This document shows positions 18,682-27,303 of a stretch of DNA of 64,000 nt, piece by piece. The stretch's first letter is position 1; each line of letters begins with the position of its first letter. A program made the translations under genes and the position numbers. Source of the DNA: Sedimenticola hydrogenitrophicus (GTDB taxonomy: Bacteria; Pseudomonadota; Gammaproteobacteria; Chromatiales; Chromatiaceae). Below the pieces are notes generated by a model. The model did not search any database. It had not been told where the DNA came from and saw nothing but the letters and a program-made list of their open reading frames with translations. Location: contig NZ_JAQGEI010000008.1 of NCBI RefSeq assembly GCF_029017505.1, positions 91,334 to 155,333 on the forward strand, written 5' to 3'.

Positions 18682-19110
18682 TCAGCACTGTTCCCAGGGC
18701 AGTCCCTGGAATCGCCAGCCGTTGAGGGTGCTGCGCTGGTGGTGATCGTTGAGTTCTCCCTCAAACCCCTCGTCGACATGGAATACCCGATGGAAGTCTG
18801 CGTGCAACAGCGCCTTGCCGGCCTCCAGGGAACGCTTGCCGCTACGGCAGATCAGAATGACCGGTGAGCAACCTTCATCCTCACTGCAGACCGCCCCGCC
18901 CAGTACCAGTTTGCGGATGTCGGTGACGAAGTGGGGGTTGACGGTCCAGTCGGGTTCATCAATCCAGGGTACGTGGACCGCCCCCTTGGCATGACCGACA
19001 AACAGATACTCCATGCTGGAGCGGATATCCACCAGGATCGCCCGGGGGTCGTCTTCCAGCATCTGGTAAGCCTGTTTCGGGTTCAGCGGAATCGGTTCAG
19101 CGTCACTCAT
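18682..19110 (-). CDS. Rhodanese-domain protein
   Basis: This single-domain sulfurtransferase of 142 residues starts MSDAEPIPLNPKQ, with RBS AGGAGTAGAGAG. The active-site loop is CRSGKRS with Cys88, and there are Cys75, Cys81 and a C-terminal Cys. The CH2A-type VDIRSSMEYLFVGH segment is present. It could carry persulfide sulfur from thiosulfate or polysulfide toward the Dsr route. That role is inferred only from the organism's sulfur metabolism. It is divergent from the acyltransferase gene. Confidence 0.88.
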   Translation of the reverse strand: MSDAEPIPLNPKQAYQMLEDDPRAILVDIRSSMEYLFVGHAKGAVHVPWIDEPDWTVNPHFVTDIRKLVLGGAVCSEDEGCSPVILICRSGKRSLEAGKALLHADFHRVFHVDEGFEGELNDHHQRSTLNGWRFQGLPWEQC

Positions 19111-19192
19111 CTCTCTACTCCTGGTTTGATTTCGGTATGCCTGGGGCCGGGGGTATAATACCGGCAATCCAGGCTTTTTATAAATATGTCTT

Positions 19193-20095
19193 ATGCGCGA
19201 CAAGATTATACTTGCCATTTTAGCCCTTTTTTCCCGTTTGCCGCTCGCCATGGCACAGGGGTTGGGGGGAGTGATCGGCCGTGTTGCCTACTGGATTCCC
19301 AACAAGGAGCGGCAGATAGCCGGGATCAACCTCGCTACCTGCCTTCCCGAGCTGGCGCCGGCACAGCGCCAGGCGTTGCTCCGGGAGAGCCTGATCGAGG
19401 CCGCCAAGGGCCTGGTGGAGATGCCCGTGGTCTGGGCATCGCCCCCCAGTCGCTGGATCGAGCGGATGCAGGCCGGTGCGGGGGCCGGGCTGCTAGAGGC
19501 GGCCCTGCACCAGGGAAAGGGGGTGATTGCCGTCGGTCCCCATCTCGGCAACTGGGAAGTCGGGTTGCACTATCTCACGTCACTGGCCAAGGTGACGGCG
19601 ATCTACCGGCCGCCCCGGCAGGCGGGGCTGGACGACCTGCTCAAACAGGGCAGAAGCAAGGGTGGCGCCACCCTGGTGCCGGCCACCCCTCAAGGCGTGA
19701 AAGCGCTGTATGGCGCGCTCAACCGGGGGGAGATGATGGCGTTGCTGGCGGACCAGCAGCCGAAAGCCGCAGGGCGCCAGGGCGGTGTCTATGCCCCCTT
19801 TTTCGGCCACCCGGCGCTGACCATGGTGCTGATCGGGCGTCTGGCGCGCAAGACCGGTGCGCCGGTGCTGTTCTGGTTCGCCGAGCGGTTGCCGCGGGCC
19901 GCCGGTTACCGGATGCACTGGTTCGAAGCGCCGGCCGAGATCTACAGCGCCGACCCGGAGATTACCGCCGCGGCGCTCAACCGGGGCCTGGAGGCCTGTA
20001 TCCGCAAGGCGCCCGCGCAGTATCTCTGGAGCTATAAGCGCTTCGCCAGCCAGCCGGACGGGGTGATTTCCCCGTATTCCAAAGCGGTCTCGTAA
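19193..20095 (+). CDS. LpxL-type lipid A lauroyl/myristoyl acyltransferase
   Basis: The 300-residue protein has an N-terminal hydrophobic anchor and the HX4(D/E) catalytic motif in GPHLGNWEVGL. The segments TAIYRPPRQAGLDDLL, LADQQPKAAGRQGGVYAPFFG and YLWSYKRF follow, typical of late acyltransferases that add secondary acyl chains to Kdo-lipid A at the inner membrane. LpxL versus LpxM cannot be decided by eye. Confidence 0.9.
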   Translation: MRDKIILAILALFSRLPLAMAQGLGGVIGRVAYWIPNKERQIAGINLATCLPELAPAQRQALLRESLIEAAKGLVEMPVVWASPPSRWIERMQAGAGAGLLEAALHQGKGVIAVGPHLGNWEVGLHYLTSLAKVTAIYRPPRQAGLDDLLKQGRSKGGATLVPATPQGVKALYGALNRGEMMALLADQQPKAAGRQGGVYAPFFGHPALTMVLIGRLARKTGAPVLFWFAERLPRAAGYRMHWFEAPAEIYSADPEITAAALNRGLEACIRKAPAQYLWSYKRFASQPDGVISPYSKAVS

Positions 20096-20250
20096 ACCCG
20101 TGTCGCGCCGGCGAGGTGGCTGTCGGCAACCGGTGGCACACCGTTCCCGGCCGGTATATGAATGCCGGGGTAATCCCCGGCTCCGCCGGGACTCGTCAGG
20201 TCTGACCTATCCATGGACCGCGCGTCTCTGTATGACAAACGGCAATTGAA

Positions 20251-20329
20251 CTCTCGCCAAGACGCCAAGAGCGCAAAGTTTAAAGGCAGAAATCGGTTTT
20301 CTTTGGCGTGCTTGGCGTCTTGGCGAGAG
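20251..20329. repeat. 19-bp perfect inverted repeat CTCTCGCCAAGACGCCAAG
   Basis: Two perfect 19-bp arms (20251-20269 and 20311-20329) are separated by 41 bp that itself pairs partly (AGCGCAAAG/CTTTGGCGT). It is the only structure I see in the 530-bp gap between the acyltransferase and the VWA gene. It has the look of a dispersed intergenic palindrome. Confidence 0.85.
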
Positions 20330-20626
20330 TAATAACCCTTTACCAATACGGGACCGGGAAGGCGTCGCGGGAACAAAAGGTTGTTCGGCCGCCATGGGTG
20401 GCCTGGGGGTATCGCGGGGGTGTTGCGGCACCTTTGATACGCTCATCCAATAAGCCCCCGGCTTTGCCAGTGGTAGTTAACGGCCGAAATCCGGTTGCCT
20501 TCAATAGGATGACTTCCTTTTTTTATCAATATCCTAAAGTGTTGTTTCCGGCTTGCCGTTAACAGGACAGTGCTGGTTGACGTTACGGCAGGCGGACGGT
20601 TGCCGTCCAGAGGTGAGAGACCATTG

Positions 20627-22462
20627 ATGGTGAAGAGAAAAGGTGTGCAAATCGGGTTGCTGCGGCTGGTTGCCGGGCTGCTGCTGGTCGCCGCCTGCAG
20701 TGCACAGGCGGCGCCGGCCTCGGCCGAGAAGGCGGATGCCCGGGTGCTGATCGATATCTCGGGCAGCATGAAGCAAAACGATCCGCAAAACCTGCGCCGG
20801 CCGGCCCTGCGCATGCTGGTGGGGCTGCTGCCCGAGGATGCCAGGGCCGGGGTCTGGACTTTCGGTCAATACGTCAACATGCTCATCCCGCTTGGCCAGG
20901 TCGATACCGCCTGGAAAGAGAAGGCGCGGGCCGAGGCGGACCAGATTGCCTCCCCCGGGCAGTTCACCAATATTGAGGATGTCATCAAACGTTCCATCGC
21001 CGATTGGGAAGGACCGCCCGGGCCGTATCAGCGTCATCTGATCCTGCTCACCGACGGCATGGTCGACATCAGCAAGAATCCAAAACAGAACGTCGCTTCA
21101 CGCCAGCGAATACTCGAGCAGCTGCTCCCGCAACTGCAGGCCCGCGCCGCCCAGGTGCATACCATCGCACTCTCCGCACGGGCCGACCACGAGCTGATGC
21201 AGACCCTCTCCCGGGAGACCGGCGGCTGGTACGAGCAGGTCGGTGACGCCGAACAGCTGCAGCGGGTGTTCCTGCGCATTTTCGAAAAGGTGGGGCGCCC
21301 GGATACCGTGCCGCTGAAAGACAACAAGTTCCTGGTCGACAGCAGCATCCAGGAGGTGACCCTGCTGGTGTTTCGCAAGGAGGAAGCTGAACCGACCCGT
21401 GTCATCACGCCCTCCGGGGCGCAGTTTGACGCCAAGAGCGCGCCATCGAATGTCAGCTGGCATCGGGATATCGGCTATGACCTGTTGACCGTCTCCCACC
21501 CGGAGACCGGTGAGTGGCGTATCCAGGCCGCGATGGACCCGGATAACCGGGTCATCGTGGTGACGGACCTGAAAATGCGCAGCAGCCAATTGCCCAGTCG
21601 CTTTGTCCTGGGTGAGGTGCTGCCGGTGACGGTCTTGTTCACCAACCAGGGAAAACAGATCATCCGCCAGGATTTTCTCGACGTGGTGAATCTGCAGAGC
21701 GGCCACACGGATAGCAACGGTAGCGGTGAACCGCGGCCGCTATTCGATAATGGCCAGGATGGGGACGAGACGGCGGGAGACGGCGAGTTCACGCTCCAGG
21801 TCGGCCCGGGCCTGGCCGCCGGCCAGGTTGAACTGGTGATCCTGGCCCAGGGTAAAACCTTCCAGCGTGAACAGCGTCAGACCTTCGAGCTGGCCGATCC
21901 GGTAAGCCTGCAGGTTGAGACGGGCCAGGAGGGCGCGGAGTTGCGGGTGCAGGTGCAGCCGGACGGCGAACTGGTGGACCTGGAGACACTGGAGTTCAAG
22001 GCGAACCTGGTTTCACAGTCGGGTGAAGAGCAGCCGGTGATGCTGCTGCCCGGTGTGGAAGCGGGGGTGCGGGAGGCGCGGATCGCCACACAGGAGCTGC
22101 AGGGTGACTGGAGCCTGTCGGTTTCGGTCAGCGGAAAAACCCATGCCGGCTCTGAGCTCGACCTGACACTCGACACCGTGGCGGTGCGGGGCACGGCGAC
22201 TCCCCCCCCGGCGCCGGCCAAACCGGTTGTCGAACCGCCGGCCGAGCAGGAGGCGCCGGTGTCGCGGACCCCCGTGCCGCACCAGCCCAAGCCGCAAGAA
22301 GAAGCGTTTACGTTTCAGGTGGCGGTATTCGGGGTTATCAACCTGGTACTGATCATCCTGGTCGGGGTTGCCGTATGGATCGTGCGGCGAGGTAAAAAAG
22401 AGGCTGAGTTTCAGTTGGTTGAGGAGGATGATCAGGCGGTTGCGGAGGAATCGGCTCAATGA
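20627..22462 (+). CDS. VWA-domain membrane-anchored periplasmic protein
   Basis: From ATG 20627 (RBS GAGGTGAGAG) this is 611 residues. A signal peptide ends SAQAAPAS. A von Willebrand A domain has the MIDAS motif LIDISGSMKQND and LILLTDGMVD. A central beta-rich region of about 250 residues follows. A Pro-rich linker leads to a C-terminal membrane helix (VAVFGVINLVLIILVGVAVWIV), then a basic RRGKK stop and acidic tail. It may match the TIGR03503-type VWA proteins (from memory). The next gene overlaps its stop by ATGA, so the two are coupled. Function is unknown. Confidence 0.8.
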   Translation: MVKRKGVQIGLLRLVAGLLLVAACSAQAAPASAEKADARVLIDISGSMKQNDPQNLRRPALRMLVGLLPEDARAGVWTFGQYVNMLIPLGQVDTAWKEKARAEADQIASPGQFTNIEDVIKRSIADWEGPPGPYQRHLILLTDGMVDISKNPKQNVASRQRILEQLLPQLQARAAQVHTIALSARADHELMQTLSRETGGWYEQVGDAEQLQRVFLRIFEKVGRPDTVPLKDNKFLVDSSIQEVTLLVFRKEEAEPTRVITPSGAQFDAKSAPSNVSWHRDIGYDLLTVSHPETGEWRIQAAMDPDNRVIVVTDLKMRSSQLPSRFVLGEVLPVTVLFTNQGKQIIRQDFLDVVNLQSGHTDSNGSGEPRPLFDNGQDGDETAGDGEFTLQVGPGLAAGQVELVILAQGKTFQREQRQTFELADPVSLQVETGQEGAELRVQVQPDGELVDLETLEFKANLVSQSGEEQPVMLLPGVEAGVREARIATQELQGDWSLSVSVSGKTHAGSELDLTLDTVAVRGTATPPPAPAKPVVEPPAEQEAPVSRTPVPHQPKPQEEAFTFQVAVFGVINLVLIILVGVAVWIVRRGKKEAEFQLVEEDDQAVAEESAQ

Positions 22463-23397
22463 TCGAGGTGAGTAAACTGCTGTTGCTGGTAATGGGCGAG
22501 CTGCTCCTGTTGAGCGTTCTCTATGCCGTCGGCATGAATTTTCTCGCCCTCACCAAACGTCGGCGCGATCGCGCGGCGATCAGGAATCTCATTGCCAGAA
22601 TCAGGGAGGACAGCGGTCGGCGTGAGTCGGAGACACGCAAGCTCCTGGAGGCGCGGTTTGGACTCTCCGGGGACAACCTGGAGGAGACCACCCGCAAGAT
22701 TGCCCGGGGAGAGAAGGCATTCTACCAGGCCCTGATCGATGTGTATCTGAGACGCAATACAGAGGCCGCTCAGAACCTGTGTGTCGATTACGAGGGCTCG
22801 GTCGATGCCTACCGGACGCTTGAAATCCCTAAGCGGGCGGAACCGGCCGAGGGTGATGACGAGCTGGATGATCACACCGAGGAACTGATTCTGCTGAAGG
22901 CGGAAAATCAGCGTCTGGCGGATGAACTGCAACTGACCATGGACACCATGGGGAACATGCTGAGTGAATACACCCGGATGTTTGCCTCCGGTGTGGATGC
23001 CAGCCTGGACAGGGAAAAGATGCAGGAGATAGGCGCGTCCGAGGAGGGCGCCGATGCGGTGCAGACGGCCGTCGTCGCCGATGAACAGCTGCTGGATGAG
23101 CTGCTCCAGCAGGCATCCGCGGATGAGGGCGAGGCGCCGGATAGCGGCGACACTGCGGACGACGCGGATGAGCTGAAGGCGCTGGATGAAGCGCTGGGAA
23201 TGCTGGAGCTTTCGCAGGAGGATCTGGCGGCGGAGGCGCCTGCCGAGACAAGCGATCTGGATGAAACGGTGGTGTTAGCGCCCAAACCGGACGCTGCCGC
23301 GTCAGGTGAGGAGGAGGCGGCGACGGCGACCGATCAGGATGATGAAGTGATCAACCTGGACGATGTGCTGGATGATCCGGATACCCGGAGTTCCTGA
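22459..23397 (+). CDS. Hypothetical membrane protein partner of the VWA protein
   Basis: The 312-residue product has one N-terminal membrane helix (LLLLVMGELLLLSVLYAVGM), a basic turn (TKRRRDRAAIRNLIAR), a helical middle, and a strongly acidic tail. The tail is dense in Asp/Glu with short repeats of the type EALGMLELSQEDL and ends VINLDDVLDDPD. The cytoplasmic tail looks like a docking or scaffold region. No family is recognised. It is always expected to be made with the upstream VWA protein because of the 4-bp overlap. Confidence 0.75.
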   Translation: MIEVSKLLLLVMGELLLLSVLYAVGMNFLALTKRRRDRAAIRNLIARIREDSGRRESETRKLLEARFGLSGDNLEETTRKIARGEKAFYQALIDVYLRRNTEAAQNLCVDYEGSVDAYRTLEIPKRAEPAEGDDELDDHTEELILLKAENQRLADELQLTMDTMGNMLSEYTRMFASGVDASLDREKMQEIGASEEGADAVQTAVVADEQLLDELLQQASADEGEAPDSGDTADDADELKALDEALGMLELSQEDLAAEAPAETSDLDETVVLAPKPDAAASGEEEAATATDQDDEVINLDDVLDDPDTRSS

Positions 23398-23494
23398 CTT
23401 TTCGGTCCAAAAAACAACCCCGACTTACCCGTCCGTCGTGCCGGCGAGGGGTTGCCGGTGCAAACCTCCCTGTAAGCCCCGGCACCGTCTCGGA

Positions 23495-23809
23495 TCAGCC
23501 GACCTTAACCGTCGCGGAATCACTGTTACCCTTGTTGTCCATCCAGGTCAGGGTCAGATCATCACCCTCGCGGCCGCCCTTGAATTTGAAGGAGATATAG
23601 GGGTTTTTGGAAATGCCGCCGCTCCACTGGGCGTTGATCACCTCTTTACCGGCCGCGGAGCAGGTGATCTCCTGAATAAAATGGGCCGGAATGGTTTCAC
23701 CCTTACTGTCCTTGCGGTTACCTGTCTCCATGGGGTGGGTCATCAGTGCCTTGACGGTGACCACGTCATCTTTCAGTTTGGCGCGTATTTTGATGGAGTT
23801 CTCTGCCAT
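23495..23809 (-). CDS. soxZ: SoxZ thiosulfate-carrier subunit
   Basis: The 104-residue protein matches SoxZ: an immunoglobulin-like beta-sandwich with SIKIRAKLKDDVVTVKALMTHPMETG and a C-terminal ADGDDLTLTW-like strand (EGDDLTLTWMDNKG). SoxZ clamps SoxY, which carries the sulfur substrate on its C-terminal Cys. It lies 79 bp downstream of soxY and they are evidently cotranscribed. Confidence 0.95.
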   Translation of the reverse strand: MAENSIKIRAKLKDDVVTVKALMTHPMETGNRKDSKGETIPAHFIQEITCSAAGKEVINAQWSGGISKNPYISFKFKGGREGDDLTLTWMDNKGNSDSATVKVG

Positions 23810-23888
23810 TGTTCAGTCCTCATGAATTTGTGCTGACCCGGGCCGTTCTGATCCGGGGCCCGGGTGATCTCACCGGCGGGACGGGTGC

Positions 23889-24365
23889 TTACCCGCCACA
23901 GCCACCGATGGTGACCTTCACCTCTTTACTCGTCCGGTAGAGTTTGCCGCCGGATTTGACCACGGCGATGACATCGCCGCTCTTGCCCATTTTGATGCGC
24001 GAGGAGACGAAGCCCTCGGCACCGTCCAGCAGGTTGAAATTGGCAATCAGCGGAACCGGGTTGTTGGCGGCGATAATGGCGATCGACTCAACGTCGGGCA
24101 GCGTGGTGGATACCGTGACCGGCACCACCGCGCCATTCTCGGCGATATCGGGTGCCTTGATATTGATTTCGCCGCTCTCCTCCGCGTTGTCCGCACCCAT
24201 TAGCGAATGCAGCGCGCCGGGTATATCCTTGGCGGTAAAGGCCTCTTTTGGCCAGGCGGCCAGCACGGCCTTTGGGGTCAACAGGCCCGCACCGATTGCG
24301 ATGCCGATCGCACTGCCGGCAATCGTGCCTCGCAGTAACATGCGTCGTTTCAAATCTGTGTTCAT
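23889..24365 (-). CDS. soxY: SoxY thiosulfate-binding carrier protein
   Basis: The 158-residue protein starts MNTDLKRRMLLRGT, a twin-arginine signal. It ends with the flexible GGCGG arm whose Cys carries covalently bound sulfur intermediates in the periplasm. RBS is AGGAGATAGA. SoxYZ normally works with SoxAX, SoxB and SoxCD, none of which is in the window. Without SoxCD, sulfane sulfur on SoxY is typically passed to sulfur globules and then to the Dsr pathway. Confidence 0.96.
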   Translation of the reverse strand: MNTDLKRRMLLRGTIAGSAIGIAIGAGLLTPKAVLAAWPKEAFTAKDIPGALHSLMGADNAEESGEINIKAPDIAENGAVVPVTVSTTLPDVESIAIIAANNPVPLIANFNLLDGAEGFVSSRIKMGKSGDVIAVVKSGGKLYRTSKEVKVTIGGCGG

Positions 24366-24817
24366 TTCTATCTCCTGTCTCAACAGAGGGATGGTGTTTG
24401 TCTGTCGTTAAGAGGCGGTATACGTCTGGTTTTCAGACCGGGTTTCCGGGTTCAATGGGGGTGCGGATCGGGGTGTGACCCGGCATGCGGGAATTATTCG
24501 TGCGGCACCTGTTGTGTGACATCCAGTGGAGTGTCGCGGTTGTGTCTCAATCGGCTGCTTGATCCATGCCTCCGTGCGGGGCATTTTCATAAGCAAGGGA
24601 TATGAACACATAAACGGTTTATGTGCTGCGGAACCACTCCTGATCGACCTCGATTGAAAGGTCTGTGTGTATTACCTCCGATAATGTCCATGGCCAGCGG
24701 GTCGACGGATTATGATTATTATTTGCTCGTGCGTTCCGTCAGGCTGGTGCCGTAGGGCAGAGCCAAGCATAACCCATGCATTCACAATGGAAAAGAGGGT
24801 TATTACTAACTCGGTAT
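24366..24817. other. Intergenic region upstream of soxY
   Basis: This 452-bp stretch has no convincing gene. It must hold the soxYZ promoter. I see no clear -35/-10 pair or inverted repeat that I would defend. A few short A/T-rich runs (GATTATGATTATTATTTGC near 24708) are the only compositional feature. Confidence 0.4.
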
Positions 24818-26305
24818 CTATCTGTCGCGCGCCTCAAGATCCTGTTTCTCCGTACGGATCTGCTTCAGCCGGGCCGCCATTCGGGCGCTTTCATAGTAGT
24901 CCAGCTTCCTGTCCTTCAGTGCAATTTCCAGTTGCATGACCGCCGAATTCAGTGCCCCGGTATGGTAGTAATACTCGGCCAGGTATTGGTGTCCCTGGGT
25001 CTTATCCCCGGCATCGCCGGATGCCTGGGCCAGCAGTTTGTAGAGCAGGGTGTCGTCGGGTCGTCCGTCGAGTTGCCGCTCCAGTATCGGTTTCACCTCC
25101 CGCGGCCTGCCCAGGTCCAGTAACGCCTGGGCATAGTAGATCGACAGCGGGTAGTTTCCCGGATGTTCGCTCAGCCCCCGTTTCAGCGTCTCCACGCCCA
25201 GCGCCGCCTGTCCTGAGAGTTTCTCAAGTTCCGCCTTGGCTGCGACATATTCGATCTGGTCCGGGTGCTTTTGCAGCAGTCCGGTAAGCAGCTCATCCGC
25301 CTGGGCATAGCGCCGGGCGGCGGTCAGGGAGAGGGCATAACCGTAACGATGCGCCGCTTCGTTGCGGTATCTTCCATCGGCCAGGGCCTTGCTGTAGAAC
25401 GCAATGCCTTCGGCCGCATTGTTGAACGCCATCACCCGTAGTCGTTCCCGGGCAAGGTGGTAGGCGAGCGAGTCACGGCGCTGTTGATAGGGGAAGTCGC
25501 CGGCCCGGCCATAGGCATCCGCGATGCGATTGCTGGTGACCGGATGGGTGCGGAGAAATTCCGGCAGCTTGCCGTTGTCATAGAGCCGCGAGGCCTTGCC
25601 CATGCGCGAGAAGAACACCGGCATGGCCGTTGGGTCAAATCCGGCCGCCGCCAGGGTCTTTATGCCGATGCTGTCGGCCTCCTCTTCATGGGAGCGGGTA
25701 AAGTTGATCTCCCGCTGCATCATCCCGGCCTGGATTCCGGTGGCCGCGGCGACCGCGGCATCGGCGTTGTCGGTGGCGGCGCCAATGATCACCGCGGCAA
25801 TCGCCACCGCCGCCGCGGGCAGCGACATACGGTTTACCGCGTCGTAGGTCCTTACCAGATGCTTCTGACTGACATGGGCCACCTCGTGTGCGACCACCGA
25901 GGCAAGTTCACTCTCGGATTCGGTGGTGGTGATCAGTCCGGCATAGACGCCGATATAGCCCCCAGGCCCGGCAAATGCATTGATCTGCGGGCTGTTGATC
26001 AGGAAGAACTCGAAATTGCCGACGGCATCCTCGTTGGCGCTGGTCAGCCGCGCTCCCAATGACTGGATGTAGGCGGACAGCAGCGGGTCCTGGATCACCG
26101 GCAGGGAGTTGCGGATACTGCGCATGAAGGCGCGTCCCAGGCGGCGCTCCTCGGCCGGGGTCAGCACATTGCCCGAGGGGCTGCCTATATCCGGCAGGGC
26201 AAGCTCTTCCGCGGCGCGGGCTGCAGGCGCGGGAACGAGCAGCAGGCATAACCAGACGGTCAATAACGTCGCTGCCAGTGATATTTTCTGCCGTGTCGCG
26301 AACAT
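24818..26305 (-). CDS. BepA-like M48 metalloprotease/chaperone with TPR domain
   Basis: From ATG 26305 this is 495 residues with a signal peptide ending AARAAEE. The M48 zinc motif HEVAH is at residues 140-144, the distal Glu ligand is in SHEEEADSIG, and THPVTSNRI has the conserved His. Four or more TPR repeats fill the C-terminal half. BepA checks LptD and BAM assembly in the periplasm. A longer start at 26374 lacks a good RBS. Confidence 0.88.
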   Translation of the reverse strand: MFATRQKISLAATLLTVWLCLLLVPAPAARAAEELALPDIGSPSGNVLTPAEERRLGRAFMRSIRNSLPVIQDPLLSAYIQSLGARLTSANEDAVGNFEFFLINSPQINAFAGPGGYIGVYAGLITTTESESELASVVAHEVAHVSQKHLVRTYDAVNRMSLPAAAVAIAAVIIGAATDNADAAVAAATGIQAGMMQREINFTRSHEEEADSIGIKTLAAAGFDPTAMPVFFSRMGKASRLYDNGKLPEFLRTHPVTSNRIADAYGRAGDFPYQQRRDSLAYHLARERLRVMAFNNAAEGIAFYSKALADGRYRNEAAHRYGYALSLTAARRYAQADELLTGLLQKHPDQIEYVAAKAELEKLSGQAALGVETLKRGLSEHPGNYPLSIYYAQALLDLGRPREVKPILERQLDGRPDDTLLYKLLAQASGDAGDKTQGHQYLAEYYYHTGALNSAVMQLEIALKDRKLDYYESARMAARLKQIRTEKQDLEARDR

Positions 26306-26495
26306 GCCTTGAAAGACAATGGCTGTGGACAATAGTTCAGCCGACACTGTGCGGTGTGGTACGGTTGGATGCACGCTACTCCCTGTTATCGGGTCAAGTT
26401 TCGCTCTTCTGACAGACTCCCAGGCAATATAACAGGATTCGGCGGCTAGGGGCGCAGGCCGGGCGATGCCTCCGACGCCGGGGGGGCGTGGCGGT

Positions 26496-27050
26496 TTAAC
26501 TGAAGAGGTCCTTGACCACGCGGGTGAGCTGTTTCAGCAGCGCCGGTGCATCGCTGTCCATCACCTGGTCGATCACCCAGCGGTTGACCTGACTCTCCCC
26601 CATGGCCTGCTGGATCTCGTAACCGAGGTGGCGCAGGAAGGGGTAGGTGGGGCCCTCATCGGTATAGCCGAACTCCGCATACTCGCTGGCGCGCAGATTG
26701 AAGGTTTCTATGAAGGGGGAACGGTAGTCGCCCTCTCCCAGCATGGAGCGGCTGTTCTCTTCGTAATGATCCGCCAGTTTCAGCACCAGCGCGGTGACCA
26801 GCTCGCGGCGCTGATCATCGGAGATCGACTCAAACAGCATCCGCTCGACCGCCAGGGCCTGGAAGATCAGATATTCCGCCACCACCGCCAGACGCTGGGT
26901 ATCGTCGCGATAGGCAAACTGCTTGCTGTGCAGGTTGACCGCCTTGTCGACGCCCAGGCGCCAGGCACTGAAGGCGATGGCACCGCCGATCTCTGCAAGG
27001 GTGCGCTCCGAATCCTCTTTATGCCACTGGCTCTTTAGCCTCAAGGCCAT
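26496..27050 (-). CDS. Hypothetical soluble protein
   Basis: No family is recognised. From the ATG at 27050 the product is 184 residues, mainly helical, with no signal peptide. Recognisable stretches are WRLGVDKAVNLHSKQFAYRDD and the C-terminal VNRWVIDQVMDSDAPALLKQL. It looks conserved in composition and codon use with its neighbours. An in-frame start at 27095 is possible. Confidence 0.65.
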   Translation of the reverse strand: MALRLKSQWHKEDSERTLAEIGGAIAFSAWRLGVDKAVNLHSKQFAYRDDTQRLAVVAEYLIFQALAVERMLFESISDDQRRELVTALVLKLADHYEENSRSMLGEGDYRSPFIETFNLRASEYAEFGYTDEGPTYPFLRHLGYEIQQAMGESQVNRWVIDQVMDSDAPALLKQLTRVVKDLFS

Positions 27051-27303
27051 GCCGATACCCCTGTCGGGCGTGCCGTATAAGCACGCCATCATCAAATATT
27101 AGTTCGGATTAATATAGCACAAAGTCATCGCCGTGGGTGACTCAGGGCATGGTATGTCGAGCCTCCAATCACTAACATCTATCGTTAAGCGGAGACATGC
27201 AATGGGATAGCGCTCCAGGGCAACCCGTGTGCCCCGCGATGATTAATGGTTGAGGCCGCTCGTCGCGAGCGGACTTCGTCGTGTTGGTATAAGGAATCAC
27301 CAC

